Assembly: GCA_030453055.1 (NCBI GenBank)
Contig: JAKDLC010000146.1
Span: 1 to 5,769, forward strand
Length of the DNA stretch: 5,769 bases
Direction of reading: 5' to 3'
Source of the DNA: Nitrosospira sp.
GTDB lineage: Bacteria; Pseudomonadota; Gammaproteobacteria; Burkholderiales; Nitrosomonadaceae
Made by a program: the position numbers and the translations under genes
Notes under the pieces: model-generated
Database searches by the model: none
What the model saw: the letters and a program-made list of their open reading frames with translations, nothing else
Told to the model about the DNA's origin: nothing
In this document: positions 1 through 5,769 of the stretch, piece by piece
Position numbering within the stretch: the first letter of the stretch is position 1
Layout: every line of letters begins with the position of its first letter

Positions 1-1965
1 TGCATGGTAAAGTGTTTCGTTGATGAGGGTGGACTTGCCCGAGCCGGACACCCCGGTGATACAGACGAATAATCCCACCGGCAAGTCGAGATTGACGTTT
101 TTCAGATTGTTGCCGGATGCGCCTTCGATTCTGAGCCAGCGGTCGCTCTTGGGTTCGATGCGTTTCGTCGGCAGCGCGATGACCAATTTGCCGGAAAGAT
201 ACTTTCCGGTGAGCGAATCGGTGCTTTGCTGAATAGCCTCCGGTGCGCCTTGCGCAATGATCGATCCGCCATGCTCGCCTGCGCCGGGACCCATGTCCAC
301 CACATGATCGGCGGTAAGGATGGCGTCCTGATCGTGTTCCACCACAATCACGCTGTTGCCAAGGTCGCGCAGATTCTTGAGCGTATCCAACAGGCGCCCA
401 TTGTCTCGCTGGTGCAGTCCGATGGAAGGCTCATCCAGCACATACATTACGCCGGTGAGCCCGGAACCGATCTGGCTGGCGAGACGAATACGCTGGGATT
501 CTCCGCCGGACAGGGTGTCGGCGGAGCGATCCAGCGACAGGTAGTCCAGTCCGACGTTGTTGAGGAATAGCATACGGCTGGAAATTTCCTTGATGATCCT
601 CTCGGCGATAGCGTATTTTTGTCCCGTCAGTTTTACTTGATCGAAAAAAACCTTTGCCTGTTTCAGGGGCAGCGCATTGATTTCATAAATTGCCTGCCCT
701 CCTACGCGGACATGGCGAGCTTCACGGCGCAGGCGCGTGCCTGCGCATTCAGGACAGATCCGGGAATTGACGTATTTTGCCAGTTCCTCGCGTACGGTTA
801 ACGAGTCGGTTTCCTTATAGCGCCGCTCCAGGTTCGGGATGATGCCTTCAAAGGCGTGCTTCCGGTGGTTCCGGCTGCCGCTTTCGTTAAGATATGAAAA
901 CAGTATTTTTTCCCTGCCCGATCCATACAGGACAACGTCCTGCATGTTTGCAGGCAGCTGTTCAAAAGACGCCTCCAGATCAAAGTCGTAGTGCCCCGCA
1001 AGACTTGCCAGCAACTGGTAATAGAATTGGTTGCGCCGATCCCAGCCCTTGATCGCGCCGGAAGCCAGCGACAAATGAGGGAAAGCGACGATGCGCTTGG
1101 GATCGAAAAATGTGATTTTACCCAGGCCATCGCACTTGGGGCAGGCGCCCATCGGGTTGTTGAAGGAAAACAACCGCGGTTCGAGTTCCGGCAGGGAGTA
1201 GCTGCACACCGGGCAACTGAATCTGGCGGAAAAAAGATGCTCGTGGCCGGAGTCCATTTCCACCGCCAAAGCGCGTCCGTCAGCATGGCGCAACGCGGTT
1301 TCAAATGACTCCGCCAGCCGCTGCTTGGCGTCAAGCGAGACTTTCAACCGATCTATCACCACTTCCACCGTGTGTTTTTTGTTCTTTTGCAATTTCGGCA
1401 ATGCGTCAATTTCGTGTACCCCGCCATCTATCCGCAACCGCACGAAACCTTGCGCGCGCAGTTCATCGATTAAATCCATCTGCTCGCCTTTGCGCCCCAC
1501 CACGAGTGGCGCAAGAATCATCAGCCGGGTATCCGGCGGCAGTTTCAGGACATGATCGACCATTTGCGAAACACTTTGTGCTACGAGCGTGATGCCGTGG
1601 TCCGGGCACTGCGGATCGCCCACGCGCGCGAAGAGCAGACGCATGTAATCGTGTATTTCGGTGACGGTGCCGACGGTGGAGCGCGGGTTGTGCGAGGTCG
1701 CCTTTTGCTCGATGGCGATGGCGGGGGATAGGCCCTCGATCAGATCGACATCGGGTTTTTCCATCAATTGCAGGAATTGCCGCGCATACGCCGAGAGCGA
1801 TTCCACATAGCGCCGCTGACCTTCCGCATAGAGCGTATCGAACGCAAGCGAGGACTTGCCGGATCCGGACAACCCGGTGATGACTATCAGCCTGTTTCGA
1901 GGCAGATCAAGACTGATGTTCTTGAGGTTGTGCGTACGCGCACCGCGAATTTTTATGAGTTCCAT
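1..1965 (-). CDS. uvrA: UvrABC system protein A (excinuclease ATPase subunit), 3' end cut off by the window
   Basis: UvrA is the cytoplasmic ABC-type ATPase that dimerises, finds bulky DNA lesions and loads UvrB in nucleotide excision repair. The frame is open for 655 codons from ATG (1965-1963) to the left edge, with no frameshift or internal stop. Visible in order: first Walker [10 protein letters not shown] (31-39, K37); a zinc module with CPVC (C251, C254) and CPKC (C275, C278); a further CPEC pair (C404, C407); the ABC signature LSGGESQR (485-492); Walker B VLDEP with D511 and E512; the H-loop EHD with H544; and the second Walker [10 protein letters not shown] (638-646, K644). E. coli UvrA has 940 residues, so about 70% is present; the second signature and Walker B lie outside. 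The ATG places K37 exactly as in E. coli, which supports it although the frame is open upstream and no Shine-Dalgarno is visible. Identification is very secure. Confidence 0.98.
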   Translation of the reverse strand, partial: MELIKIRGARTHNLKNISLDLPRNRLIVITGLSGSGKSSLAFDTLYAEGQRRYVESLSAYARQFLQLMEKPDVDLIEGLSPAIAIEQKATSHNPRSTVGTVTEIHDYMRLLFARVGDPQCPDHGITLVAQSVSQMVDHVLKLPPDTRLMILAPLVVGRKGEQMDLIDELRAQGFVRLRIDGGVHEIDALPKLQKNKKHTVEVVIDRLKVSLDAKQRLAESFETALRHADGRALAVEMDSGHEHLFSARFSCPVCSYSLPELEPRLFSFNNPMGACPKCDGLGKITFFDPKRIVAFPHLSLASGAIKGWDRRNQFYYQLLASLAGHYDFDLEASFEQLPANMQDVVLYGSGREKILFSYLNESGSRNHRKHAFEGIIPNLERRYKETDSLTVREELAKYVNSRICPECAGTRLRREARHVRVGGQAIYEINALPLKQAKVFFDQVKLTGQKYAIAERIIKEISSRMLFLNNVGLDYLSLDRSADTLSGGESQRIRLASQIGSGLTGVMYVLDEPSIGLHQRDNGRLLDTLKNLRDLGNSVIVVEHDQDAILTADHVVDMGPGAGEHGGSIIAQGAPEAIQQSTDSLTGKYLSGKLVIALPTKRIEPKSDRWLRIEGASGNNLKNVNLDLPVGLFVCITGVSGSGKSTLINETLYHA

Positions 1966-1972
1966 GGGACTA

Positions 1973-2001
1973 CTGAGTGCGGTCAAACCTGTTAATATAC
2001 T
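1973..2001 (+). promoter_or_regulatory. Candidate sigma70 promoter for yajR-ssb
   Basis: A good -10 hexamer, TATACT (1996-2001; 5 of 6), has a poor -35 CTGAGT (1973-1978; 3 of 6) at 17-bp spacing. Transcription would start near 2008, about 24 nt before the transporter ATG. The -10 overlaps the opposing uvrA -10 (1994-1999) by four bases, so the two polymerases could hardly bind together. The weak -35 suggests low basal strength or activator help; that is inference. Confidence 0.35.
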
Positions 2002-2008
2002 CAAGTTT
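1985..2008. promoter_or_regulatory. Imperfect palindrome over both -10 boxes, possible degenerate LexA-type operator
   Basis: AAACCTG (1985-1991) faces CAAGTTT (2002-2008) across 10 AT-rich bases; six of the seven arm positions pair. The left arm includes a perfect CTGT half-site (1989-1992) of the LexA consensus CTGT-N8-ACAG, but the other half reads TCAA (2001-2004), matching only two of four bases. In E. coli the uvrA and ssb promoters are under LexA control, which makes an operator here plausible. A different regulator, or chance in an AT-rich spacer, is equally possible. Confidence 0.3.
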
Positions 2009-2023
2009 CCCGCGTTTTCCCAA
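1994..2023 (-). promoter_or_regulatory. Candidate sigma70 promoter for uvrA
   Basis: On the minus strand a TTGGGA hexamer (2023-2018; 4 of 6 to TTGACA) is followed after 18 bp by TATATT (1999-1994; 5 of 6 to TATAAT). Transcription would start near 1987, leaving a leader of about 20 nt before the uvrA ATG. This is read by eye only; the position and quality fit the only available upstream space. Confidence 0.4.
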
Positions 2024-2031
2024 TCTGATTC

Positions 2032-3417
2032 ATGTCTGTATCATCATCCCCCGAAAAAATGTCGCCGATAGAGATGCGCGCTACCGCCGGTCTGGCCGGT
2101 ATCTATGGATTGCGCATGTTTGGAATGTTTATCATTCTGCCCGTATTCGCATTTTATGCCGAGCGTCTGCCAGGTGGCGGCAACTATACGCTAATCGGTA
2201 TTGCGCTCGGCGCCTATGGGCTCACCCAGGCGATACTGCAAATTCCATTCGGTTGGCTGTCCGACCATATCGGGCGCAAACCGGTTATTTACATTGGTTT
2301 GATTCTGTTCGCCATCGGTAGTTTTGTTGCCGCGTCAGCCACTGATATTTACTGGGTAATTTTTGGCCGCATCATTCAAGGCGCAGGGGCGATTTCGGCG
2401 GCGGTGATGGCGCTTGCCGCCGATCTTACCCGCGAAGAGCACCGCACCAAGGCGATGGCTGCGATTGGCATGACCATAGGCACCACCTTCGCGCTCTCAT
2501 TGATTGTCGCGCCGGCGCTAAATCGCTTGATTGGCGTGCCCGGAATTTTCGCCATGACCGGCGTGCTGGCGCTGCTGGCGATGGCGGTGGTTTATAAGGT
2601 CATTCCCGACCCGCTGATCAGCCGTTTCCATTCCGATACCGAAGCATCCACCGGACGCTTTGGTAATGTGTTGCATAATCCCGAACTGCTGCGCCTGGAT
2701 TTCGGTGTATTTGCATTGCACGCAGTGTTGATGGCGCTGTGGCTGATCGTGCCATTGTCATTGCGTAAGGCGGGACTGGCGGCAGACGCTCACTGGCAGA
2801 TATATTTTCCGGTATTGCTCCTTTCACTGGTATTGATCGTTCCGGCAATCATCTACGCGGAAAAAAAAGCAAAGCTCAAACCGGTTTTTGTCATTGCGGT
2901 GGCGGTGTTGCTGGCAAGCCAGGGGTTGCTGGCGTATATGCTCGACTCCTTATGGGGTACGGCGGCGGCGTTGCTGGTGTTCTTCGCTGCGTTCAACCTG
3001 CTGGAAGCGACTTTGCCCTCGCTCATCTCGAAAATCGCGCCGGTCGGTGCGAAGGGCACGGCCATCGGCGTCTATAGCAGCGTTCAATTTCTCGGCGCGT
3101 TCACCGGCGCAACCGCCGGCGGCTATCTGTATGAGTATCATGGCGGTTTTGCGCTGTTTGCGTTTTGCGGCATACTGTTGACATTATGGCTGATGTTTGC
3201 CGCCACCATGAAAGCGCCCGCCGCCGTGCGCACCAAAATGTACCACGTGGAGGAAATGGACACAGGCAAGGCCAGCGGACTGTCGCGTCAGTTGGCGGCA
3301 CTGCCCGGTGTGCATGAAGCGCTGGTGCTGGCAAGCGAGGGCGTGGCTTACCTGAAAGTGGATATGAGAGGTTTTGACGAAAAAGGAGTTGTTCAATTAC
3401 TGGGGGGAGAAGCATAA
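2032..3417 (+). CDS. yajR: MFS transporter, YajR-like, with C-terminal ferredoxin-like (YAM) domain
   Basis: A 461-residue inner-membrane carrier of the major facilitator superfamily, with about twelve hydrophobic segments: roughly 18-42, 54-76, 83-103, 107-131, 141-163, 167-190, then 223-246, 255-277, 283-303, 306-331, 343-364 and 370-393. Motif A reads [10 protein letters not shown] (74-83, D78 and R82) in the loop between helices 2 and 3. The motif B region is GRIIQGAGA (112-120, R113). The N-terminal half resembles E. coli YajR (454 residues) closely, including the stretches [12 protein letters not shown] and LTRE(x)xRTKAMA. Residues about 400-461 form a soluble tail with the spacing of the YajR YAM domain ([10 protein letters not shown], then VAYLKVD). 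YajR's substrate is unknown, so no cargo is assigned; drug efflux is only a family-level guess. An in-frame TGA at 2026 makes ATG 2032 the earliest start. Met10 (2059) is an alternative, and neither has a clear ribosome site. Confidence 0.87.
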   Translation: MSVSSSPEKMSPIEMRATAGLAGIYGLRMFGMFIILPVFAFYAERLPGGGNYTLIGIALGAYGLTQAILQIPFGWLSDHIGRKPVIYIGLILFAIGSFVAASATDIYWVIFGRIIQGAGAISAAVMALAADLTREEHRTKAMAAIGMTIGTTFALSLIVAPALNRLIGVPGIFAMTGVLALLAMAVVYKVIPDPLISRFHSDTEASTGRFGNVLHNPELLRLDFGVFALHAVLMALWLIVPLSLRKAGLAADAHWQIYFPVLLLSLVLIVPAIIYAEKKAKLKPVFVIAVAVLLASQGLLAYMLDSLWGTAAALLVFFAAFNLLEATLPSLISKIAPVGAKGTAIGVYSSVQFLGAFTGATAGGYLYEYHGGFALFAFCGILLTLWLMFAATMKAPAAVRTKMYHVEEMDTGKASGLSRQLAALPGVHEALVLASEGVAYLKVDMRGFDEKGVVQLLGGEA

Positions 3418-3420
3418 ATG
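3402..3420 (+). promoter_or_regulatory. Ribosome binding site of ssb inside the end of yajR
   Basis: A purine run GGGGGGAGA (3402-3410) lies in the last codons of the transporter gene, 7 bases before the ssb ATG (3418). The yajR TAA (3415-3417) directly abuts that ATG, so ribosomes finishing yajR end exactly at the ssb start. This points to co-transcription and probable translational coupling. Confidence 0.75.
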
Positions 3421-3891
3421 GCATCGATCAACAAGGTTATACTCATCGGCAACCTCGGCAAAGATCCCGAGACCCGTTATTTGACAAATGGCGACGCGGT
3501 GACCAACATCACGTTGGCGACCACGGAAACCTGGAAGGATAAAAACGGCGAGAAGCAGGAAAAAACCGAATGGCATCGCGTCACGTTTTACCGCAAACTG
3601 GCCGAGATTGCCGGTGAATATCTCAAAAAAGGCCGCTCGGTTTATGTCGAGGGGCGGCTGGAAACCCGCAAATGGACCGACAAGTCGGGGGTCGAGCGCT
3701 ACACCACCGAGATCATCGCGAACGACATGAAAATGCTGGGCAGCAAACCGGGCAGCGGTAGTTATGAGGCGGATAGGGGAGAGAGGGAAGAGAGCGATTC
3801 CGCGTCGAGTACATCTGACAGTAAACCTGCCGCCAGAAGCAGCAGCGGCAGCAGCGGGTTCGACGATATGGATGACGATATTCCGTTTTGA
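3418..3891 (+). CDS. ssb: Single-stranded DNA-binding protein
   Basis: SSB coats single-stranded DNA as a tetramer during replication, recombination and repair, and recruits partner enzymes. The 157-residue product has an N-terminal OB-fold (about 1-108) starting [18 protein letters not shown]. The DNA-stacking aromatics W39, W52, F57 and W86 correspond to E. coli W40, W54, F60 and W88. It contains the family strings TEWHRV and RKWTD. A disordered linker (about 109-147), rich in Ser, Gly and charged residues, leads to the acidic tip DDMDDDIPF, whose final DIPF is the protein-interaction peptide of bacterial SSBs. The linker is shorter and more Ser-rich than E. coli's Gly/Gln/Pro-rich one (178 residues in total). 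The gene follows yajR without a gap and is followed 38 bp later by the ComEA-like gene. Identification is very secure. Confidence 0.97.
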   Translation: MASINKVILIGNLGKDPETRYLTNGDAVTNITLATTETWKDKNGEKQEKTEWHRVTFYRKLAEIAGEYLKKGRSVYVEGRLETRKWTDKSGVERYTTEIIANDMKMLGSKPGSGSYEADRGEREESDSASSTSDSKPAARSSSGSSGFDDMDDDIPF

Positions 3892-3929
3892 TTCATGCGC
3901 AAAACCTTATCTCAAACCTAAAGAGAGAT

Positions 3930-4247
3930 ATGAAAAAACCGTTCCTGATTATGGTCACGCTATTCGCATTTAGCGGTGCAGCCTGCGCGGCTGTCAACAT
4001 TAATAGCGCTACTCAGGCCGAGCTTGAAACACTTCATGGAATCGGGCCCGCCAAAGCCAAGGCTATCATCGATTATCGCAAGAAAAACGGCCTGTTCAAA
4101 TTAACGGACGATCTGGAGAAGGTCAACGGCATAGGCCCGGGTATCATAAAGCGCGTCCGCAAGGATATTACGGTTGGTGGAACGACTACGGTCAAGAAGG
4201 AAATAGACCCGCCGCCGGGCAAGAGAAATCAATCCGCCGGCAGGTAA
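3930..4247 (+). CDS. Secreted ComEA-like helix-hairpin-helix DNA-binding protein
   Basis: A 105-residue protein with a Sec signal peptide: MKK, a hydrophobic core (4-16), then a probable cut after A20 or A21 in GAACAA. The mature part begins VNINSATQAEL, the typical opening of the ComEA C-terminal domain. Two helix-hairpin-helix motifs follow, GIGPAKAKAI (37-46) and GIGPGIIKRV (67-76). A basic, Pro-containing tail (about 84-105) ends the chain. In Gram-negative competence, short ComEA proteins bind incoming DNA in the periplasm; many related proteins (such as E. coli YbaV) have no proven role, so function here is inferred. ATG 3930, preceded by AAGAGAG (3921-3927), is chosen because it yields the signal peptide. 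A TTG at 3888 would add 14 residues and overlap ssb, and is less likely. C19 is not in a convincing lipobox. It probably shares the ssb transcript. Confidence 0.85.
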   Translation: MKKPFLIMVTLFAFSGAACAAVNINSATQAELETLHGIGPAKAKAIIDYRKKNGLFKLTDDLEKVNGIGPGIIKRVRKDITVGGTTTVKKEIDPPPGKRNQSAGR

Positions 4248-4261
4248 GAAACGCTCGCTTT

Positions 4262-4338
4262 GGTAGGATGAGGTGGAGCGAAGCGTAACCCATCGGAATT
4301 AGCATGATCGGTTGGCTTTGTAGCCTTCCCCTCCTACC
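4262..4338. repeat. Nested palindromic extragenic repeat (REP/MITE-like)
   Basis: The core 4262-4295 begins GGTAGGATGAGG and contains GAGCGAAGCG and AACCCATC. It strongly resembles dispersed 'TAGGATGGGT...AGCGAAGCG...ACCCATC' palindromes I recall from many proteobacterial and cyanobacterial genomes. Inner hairpin: GATG and GGT (4267-4274, one bulged A) pair with ACCCATC (4288-4294). Outer arms: GGTAGGA (4262-4268) is a perfect inverted match of TCCTACC (4332-4338); over 15-nt arms 11 positions match. A small hairpin, GGCT-TTGT-AGCC (4314-4325), lies between. The inner and outer folds share bases and exclude each other. It fills most of the 149-bp gap between the ComEA-like gene and cysM and may help to end or stabilise the upstream transcript, though no T-run directly follows. 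One copy is seen, so repetition is inferred. Confidence 0.55.
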
Positions 4339-4396
4339 CGGGGCTATATGCGATAATCCCGGATGATTTTTACGAATTCTTACGTATTAACCGGCC

Positions 4397-5284
4397 ATGT
4401 ACAAGACCATAGAAGACTTAGTCGGCAACACGCCTCTGGTAAAACTCAAACGCTTGCCGGGGAAAACCAGCAACACCATTCTCGCCAAGCTGGAAGGCAA
4501 CAATCCCGCGGGTTCGGTAAAAGACCGTCCGGCGTTATCGATGATCACGCGCGCGCACGAACGCGGGGACATCAGACCCGGAGATACCCTGATAGAAGCC
4601 ACCAGCGGCAACACCGGTATCGCCCTGGCGATGGCGGCAACTATTATGGGTTATCCAATAATACTGGTGATGCCTGAGCACCTCAGTGTAGAGCGGCGGC
4701 AATCCATGAAGGCGTTTGGCGCGGAGATCGTGTTGACCTCACAAGATGGGGGCATGGAGGAAGCACGCGATGTGGCTGAACGAATGCGTGATGAAGGGCG
4801 CGGAATCATCCTCGATCAGTTTGCCAACCCGGATAATCCACGAGCGCATTACGAAGGCACTGCTCCCGAGATCTGGCGCGATACCGGGGGGGAGATTACC
4901 CATCTGGTGAGCAGCATGGGTACCACCGGCACGATTATGGGCTGCGCCAGATATTTCAAGGAAAAAAATCCGGAAATTCAGATTATCGGCGTACAACCGG
5001 AAGAAGGCGCTCAGATTCTCGGCATCCGGAAATGGCCGGAGGCCTACTTGCCAAAAATCTACGATGCCAGCCAGGTAGACTGCATTATTCTGGTTTCCCA
5101 GGCGGAAGCCGAGGAAATGACCCGGCGGCTGGCGCAAGAGGAAGGAATTTTCGCCGGGGTTTCGTCGGGGGGCGCTTTGGCGGCGACACTCAAGATTTCC
5201 GCCGAAGTGCACAACGCGGTGATCGTTTCCATCGTTTGCGACCGCGGCGACCGCTACCTTTCCACGGGGGTTTTTCCCGCCTGA
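4397..5284 (+). CDS. cysM: Cysteine synthase B (O-acetylserine sulfhydrylase B)
   Basis: CysM is a cytoplasmic PLP enzyme that replaces the acetyl group of O-acetyl-L-serine with sulfide or thiosulfate, giving cysteine or S-sulfocysteine. The 295-residue product is of usual length. Visible features: GNTPLVKL near the start; the PLP lysine K42 in GSVKDRPA; the substrate loop TSGNTG (69-74); the phosphate-binding GTTGT (175-179); and GVSSGGA (254-260). The CysM-type segment PEEGAQILGIRKWPEAYLP (201-219) carries R211 and W213, and the end CDRGDRYLSTGVF contains C281. These last two elements separate it from CysK, in line with E. coli CysM. A TAA at 4388-4390, in frame just upstream, makes ATG 4397 the first possible start; no Shine-Dalgarno is visible. 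It stands apart from ssb and the ComEA-like gene by the palindromic spacer and may have its own promoter, but none stands out. Confidence 0.95.
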   Translation: MYKTIEDLVGNTPLVKLKRLPGKTSNTILAKLEGNNPAGSVKDRPALSMITRAHERGDIRPGDTLIEATSGNTGIALAMAATIMGYPIILVMPEHLSVERRQSMKAFGAEIVLTSQDGGMEEARDVAERMRDEGRGIILDQFANPDNPRAHYEGTAPEIWRDTGGEITHLVSSMGTTGTIMGCARYFKEKNPEIQIIGVQPEEGAQILGIRKWPEAYLPKIYDASQVDCIILVSQAEAEEMTRRLAQEEGIFAGVSSGGALAATLKISAEVHNAVIVSIVCDRGDRYLSTGVFPA

Positions 5285-5338
5285 GTGTGAAGTAAATCCA
5301 GTGTGGCAACGTAAAGAATCCGAAGAGATACCAGCAGC

Positions 5339-5769
5339 GTGACACCCGTATTGGCTTTCGATATCGAGACCGTTCCCGATGTAGAGGGGATACGCAAGCT
5401 TCATGATCTCGGCCCGCAGCTCGCGCCGGCTGATATTGCCGACATGGCGTTTCAGTTACGCCGCCAGGCTGTCGGCAATGATTTTCTGCCATTGCACGTG
5501 CAGAGAGTAGTGGCAATTTCGTGCGCGCTGCGCGACAGGGATGATTTCCGCGTGTGGTCGTTGGGAAGTGCGGCAGATTCCGAGGCGGAACTCATCCGCC
5601 GGTTCTTTGAAGGCATCGACAAATACAGTCCCCAACTGGTTTCCTGGAACGGCGGCGGCTTTGACCTGCCGGTGCTCCATTATCGCAGCCTGATACATGG
5701 CCTGCAGGCACGCCGCTATTGGGACACGGGTGAGGATGACCGGGAATTCAAGTGGAACAACTACCTCAG
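5339..5769 (+). CDS. Predicted 3'-5' exonuclease of the PolB exonuclease-like family, 3' end cut off
   Basis: The first 143 codons of a DEDD-superfamily exonuclease related to the proofreading domain of B-family DNA polymerases (from memory COG3298/Pfam DNA_pol_B_exo2). ExoI is FDIET (7-11, D8 and E10) right at the N-terminus. ExoII is SWNGGGFDLPVL (102-113, with N104 and D109). The conserved stretches DFLPLHVQRVVAIS (48-61) and YWDTGEDDREF (127-137) also fit. The ExoIII Tyr/His-Asp motif should lie beyond the right edge. It probably removes nucleotides from DNA 3' ends with two metal ions, but the biological role of this stand-alone family is poorly known. An in-frame TAA at 5312-5314 leaves GTG 5339 as the first possible start. 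GAAGAG (5322-5327), 11 bases upstream, could be the ribosome site, and the next Met is only at residue 36. The 54-bp gap after cysM allows co-transcription. Confidence 0.9.
   Translation, partial: MTPVLAFDIETVPDVEGIRKLHDLGPQLAPADIADMAFQLRRQAVGNDFLPLHVQRVVAISCALRDRDDFRVWSLGSAADSEAELIRRFFEGIDKYSPQLVSWNGGGFDLPVLHYRSLIHGLQARRYWDTGEDDREFKWNNYL

Noticed and set aside
798..1334. Long open frame on the minus strand within the uvrA region (178 codons)
   Set aside because: It is out of frame with uvrA, whose own frame is intact and full of conserved motifs here; the product has no recognisable features and an Arg/Ser/Thr-rich composition typical of a shadow frame.
3374..3401. Possible internal ssb promoter: TTGACG (3374-3379) with a downstream AT stretch
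   Set aside because: The -35 is good (5 of 6) but the best -10 at 16-18 bp spacing (ATTACT, 3396-3401) matches only 3 of 6; too weak to call without start-site data.
3888..3929. TTG 3888 as start of the ComEA-like gene, overlapping ssb
   Set aside because: It would place 14 hydrophilic residues before the signal peptide; ATG 3930 gives a standard MKK-type signal sequence and a purine-rich site upstream.
4352..4357. GATAAT as a -10 box for cysM
   Set aside because: The hexamer is 5 of 6, but no acceptable -35 lies 16-18 bp upstream (CCCTCC at 17).
4338..4371. Terminator-like CCGGG (4338-4342) / CCCGG (4358-4362) stem followed by TTTTT (4367-4371)
   Set aside because: Only a 5-bp stem with a 15-nt loop, and four bases separate it from the T-run; weak for an intrinsic terminator.
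5263..5281. GGG-T5-CCC hairpin at the very end of cysM as a terminator
   Set aside because: It lies inside the coding end, the T-run is in the loop rather than after the stem, and the stem is only three to four base pairs.
4739..5404. 221-codon minus-strand open frame antisense to cysM
   Set aside because: It lies opposite a complete, conserved cysM and the start of the exonuclease gene; the product is His/Gly-rich without a known motif, as expected of a shadow frame.

Overview
The window is an ordinary chromosomal segment of a Gram-negative bacterium, most likely a betaproteobacterium (Nitrosomonadales or a relative). This placement rests on protein resemblance recalled from memory and on the gene order, with uvrA divergent from an MFS gene that is joined to ssb. 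No search was run. I see no phage, transposon, CRISPR, toxin-antitoxin or RNA gene, and no sign of an undescribed multi-gene system.

Layout. Positions 1-1965 (minus strand) hold the first 655 codons of uvrA, the damage-recognition ATPase of nucleotide excision repair; its 3' end lies beyond the left edge. A 66-bp gap then carries back-to-back promoter candidates whose -10 hexamers overlap. They sit inside an imperfect palindrome that could be a degenerate LexA-type operator. Rightward from the gap come a YajR-type MFS transporter (2032-3417), ssb (3418-3891, whose ATG directly abuts the transporter's stop codon) and a small secreted ComEA-like helix-hairpin-helix protein (3930-4247). These three probably form one transcription unit.

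A 149-bp spacer follows, containing a palindromic repeat that resembles dispersed extragenic palindromes. Next come cysM (4397-5284, O-acetylserine sulfhydrylase B, cysteine synthesis) and, 54 bp on, the first 143 codons of a PolB-type 3'-5' exonuclease starting at GTG 5339 and cut by the right edge.

How the genes fit together. Four of the six act on DNA: UvrA (repair), SSB (single-strand binding and partner recruitment), the ComEA-like protein (probable periplasmic DNA binding) and the exonuclease. In E. coli uvrA and ssb are directly divergent and SOS-linked. Here a transporter gene lies between them and would carry the ssb transcript. CysM is a metabolic gene that appears to be a neighbour only.
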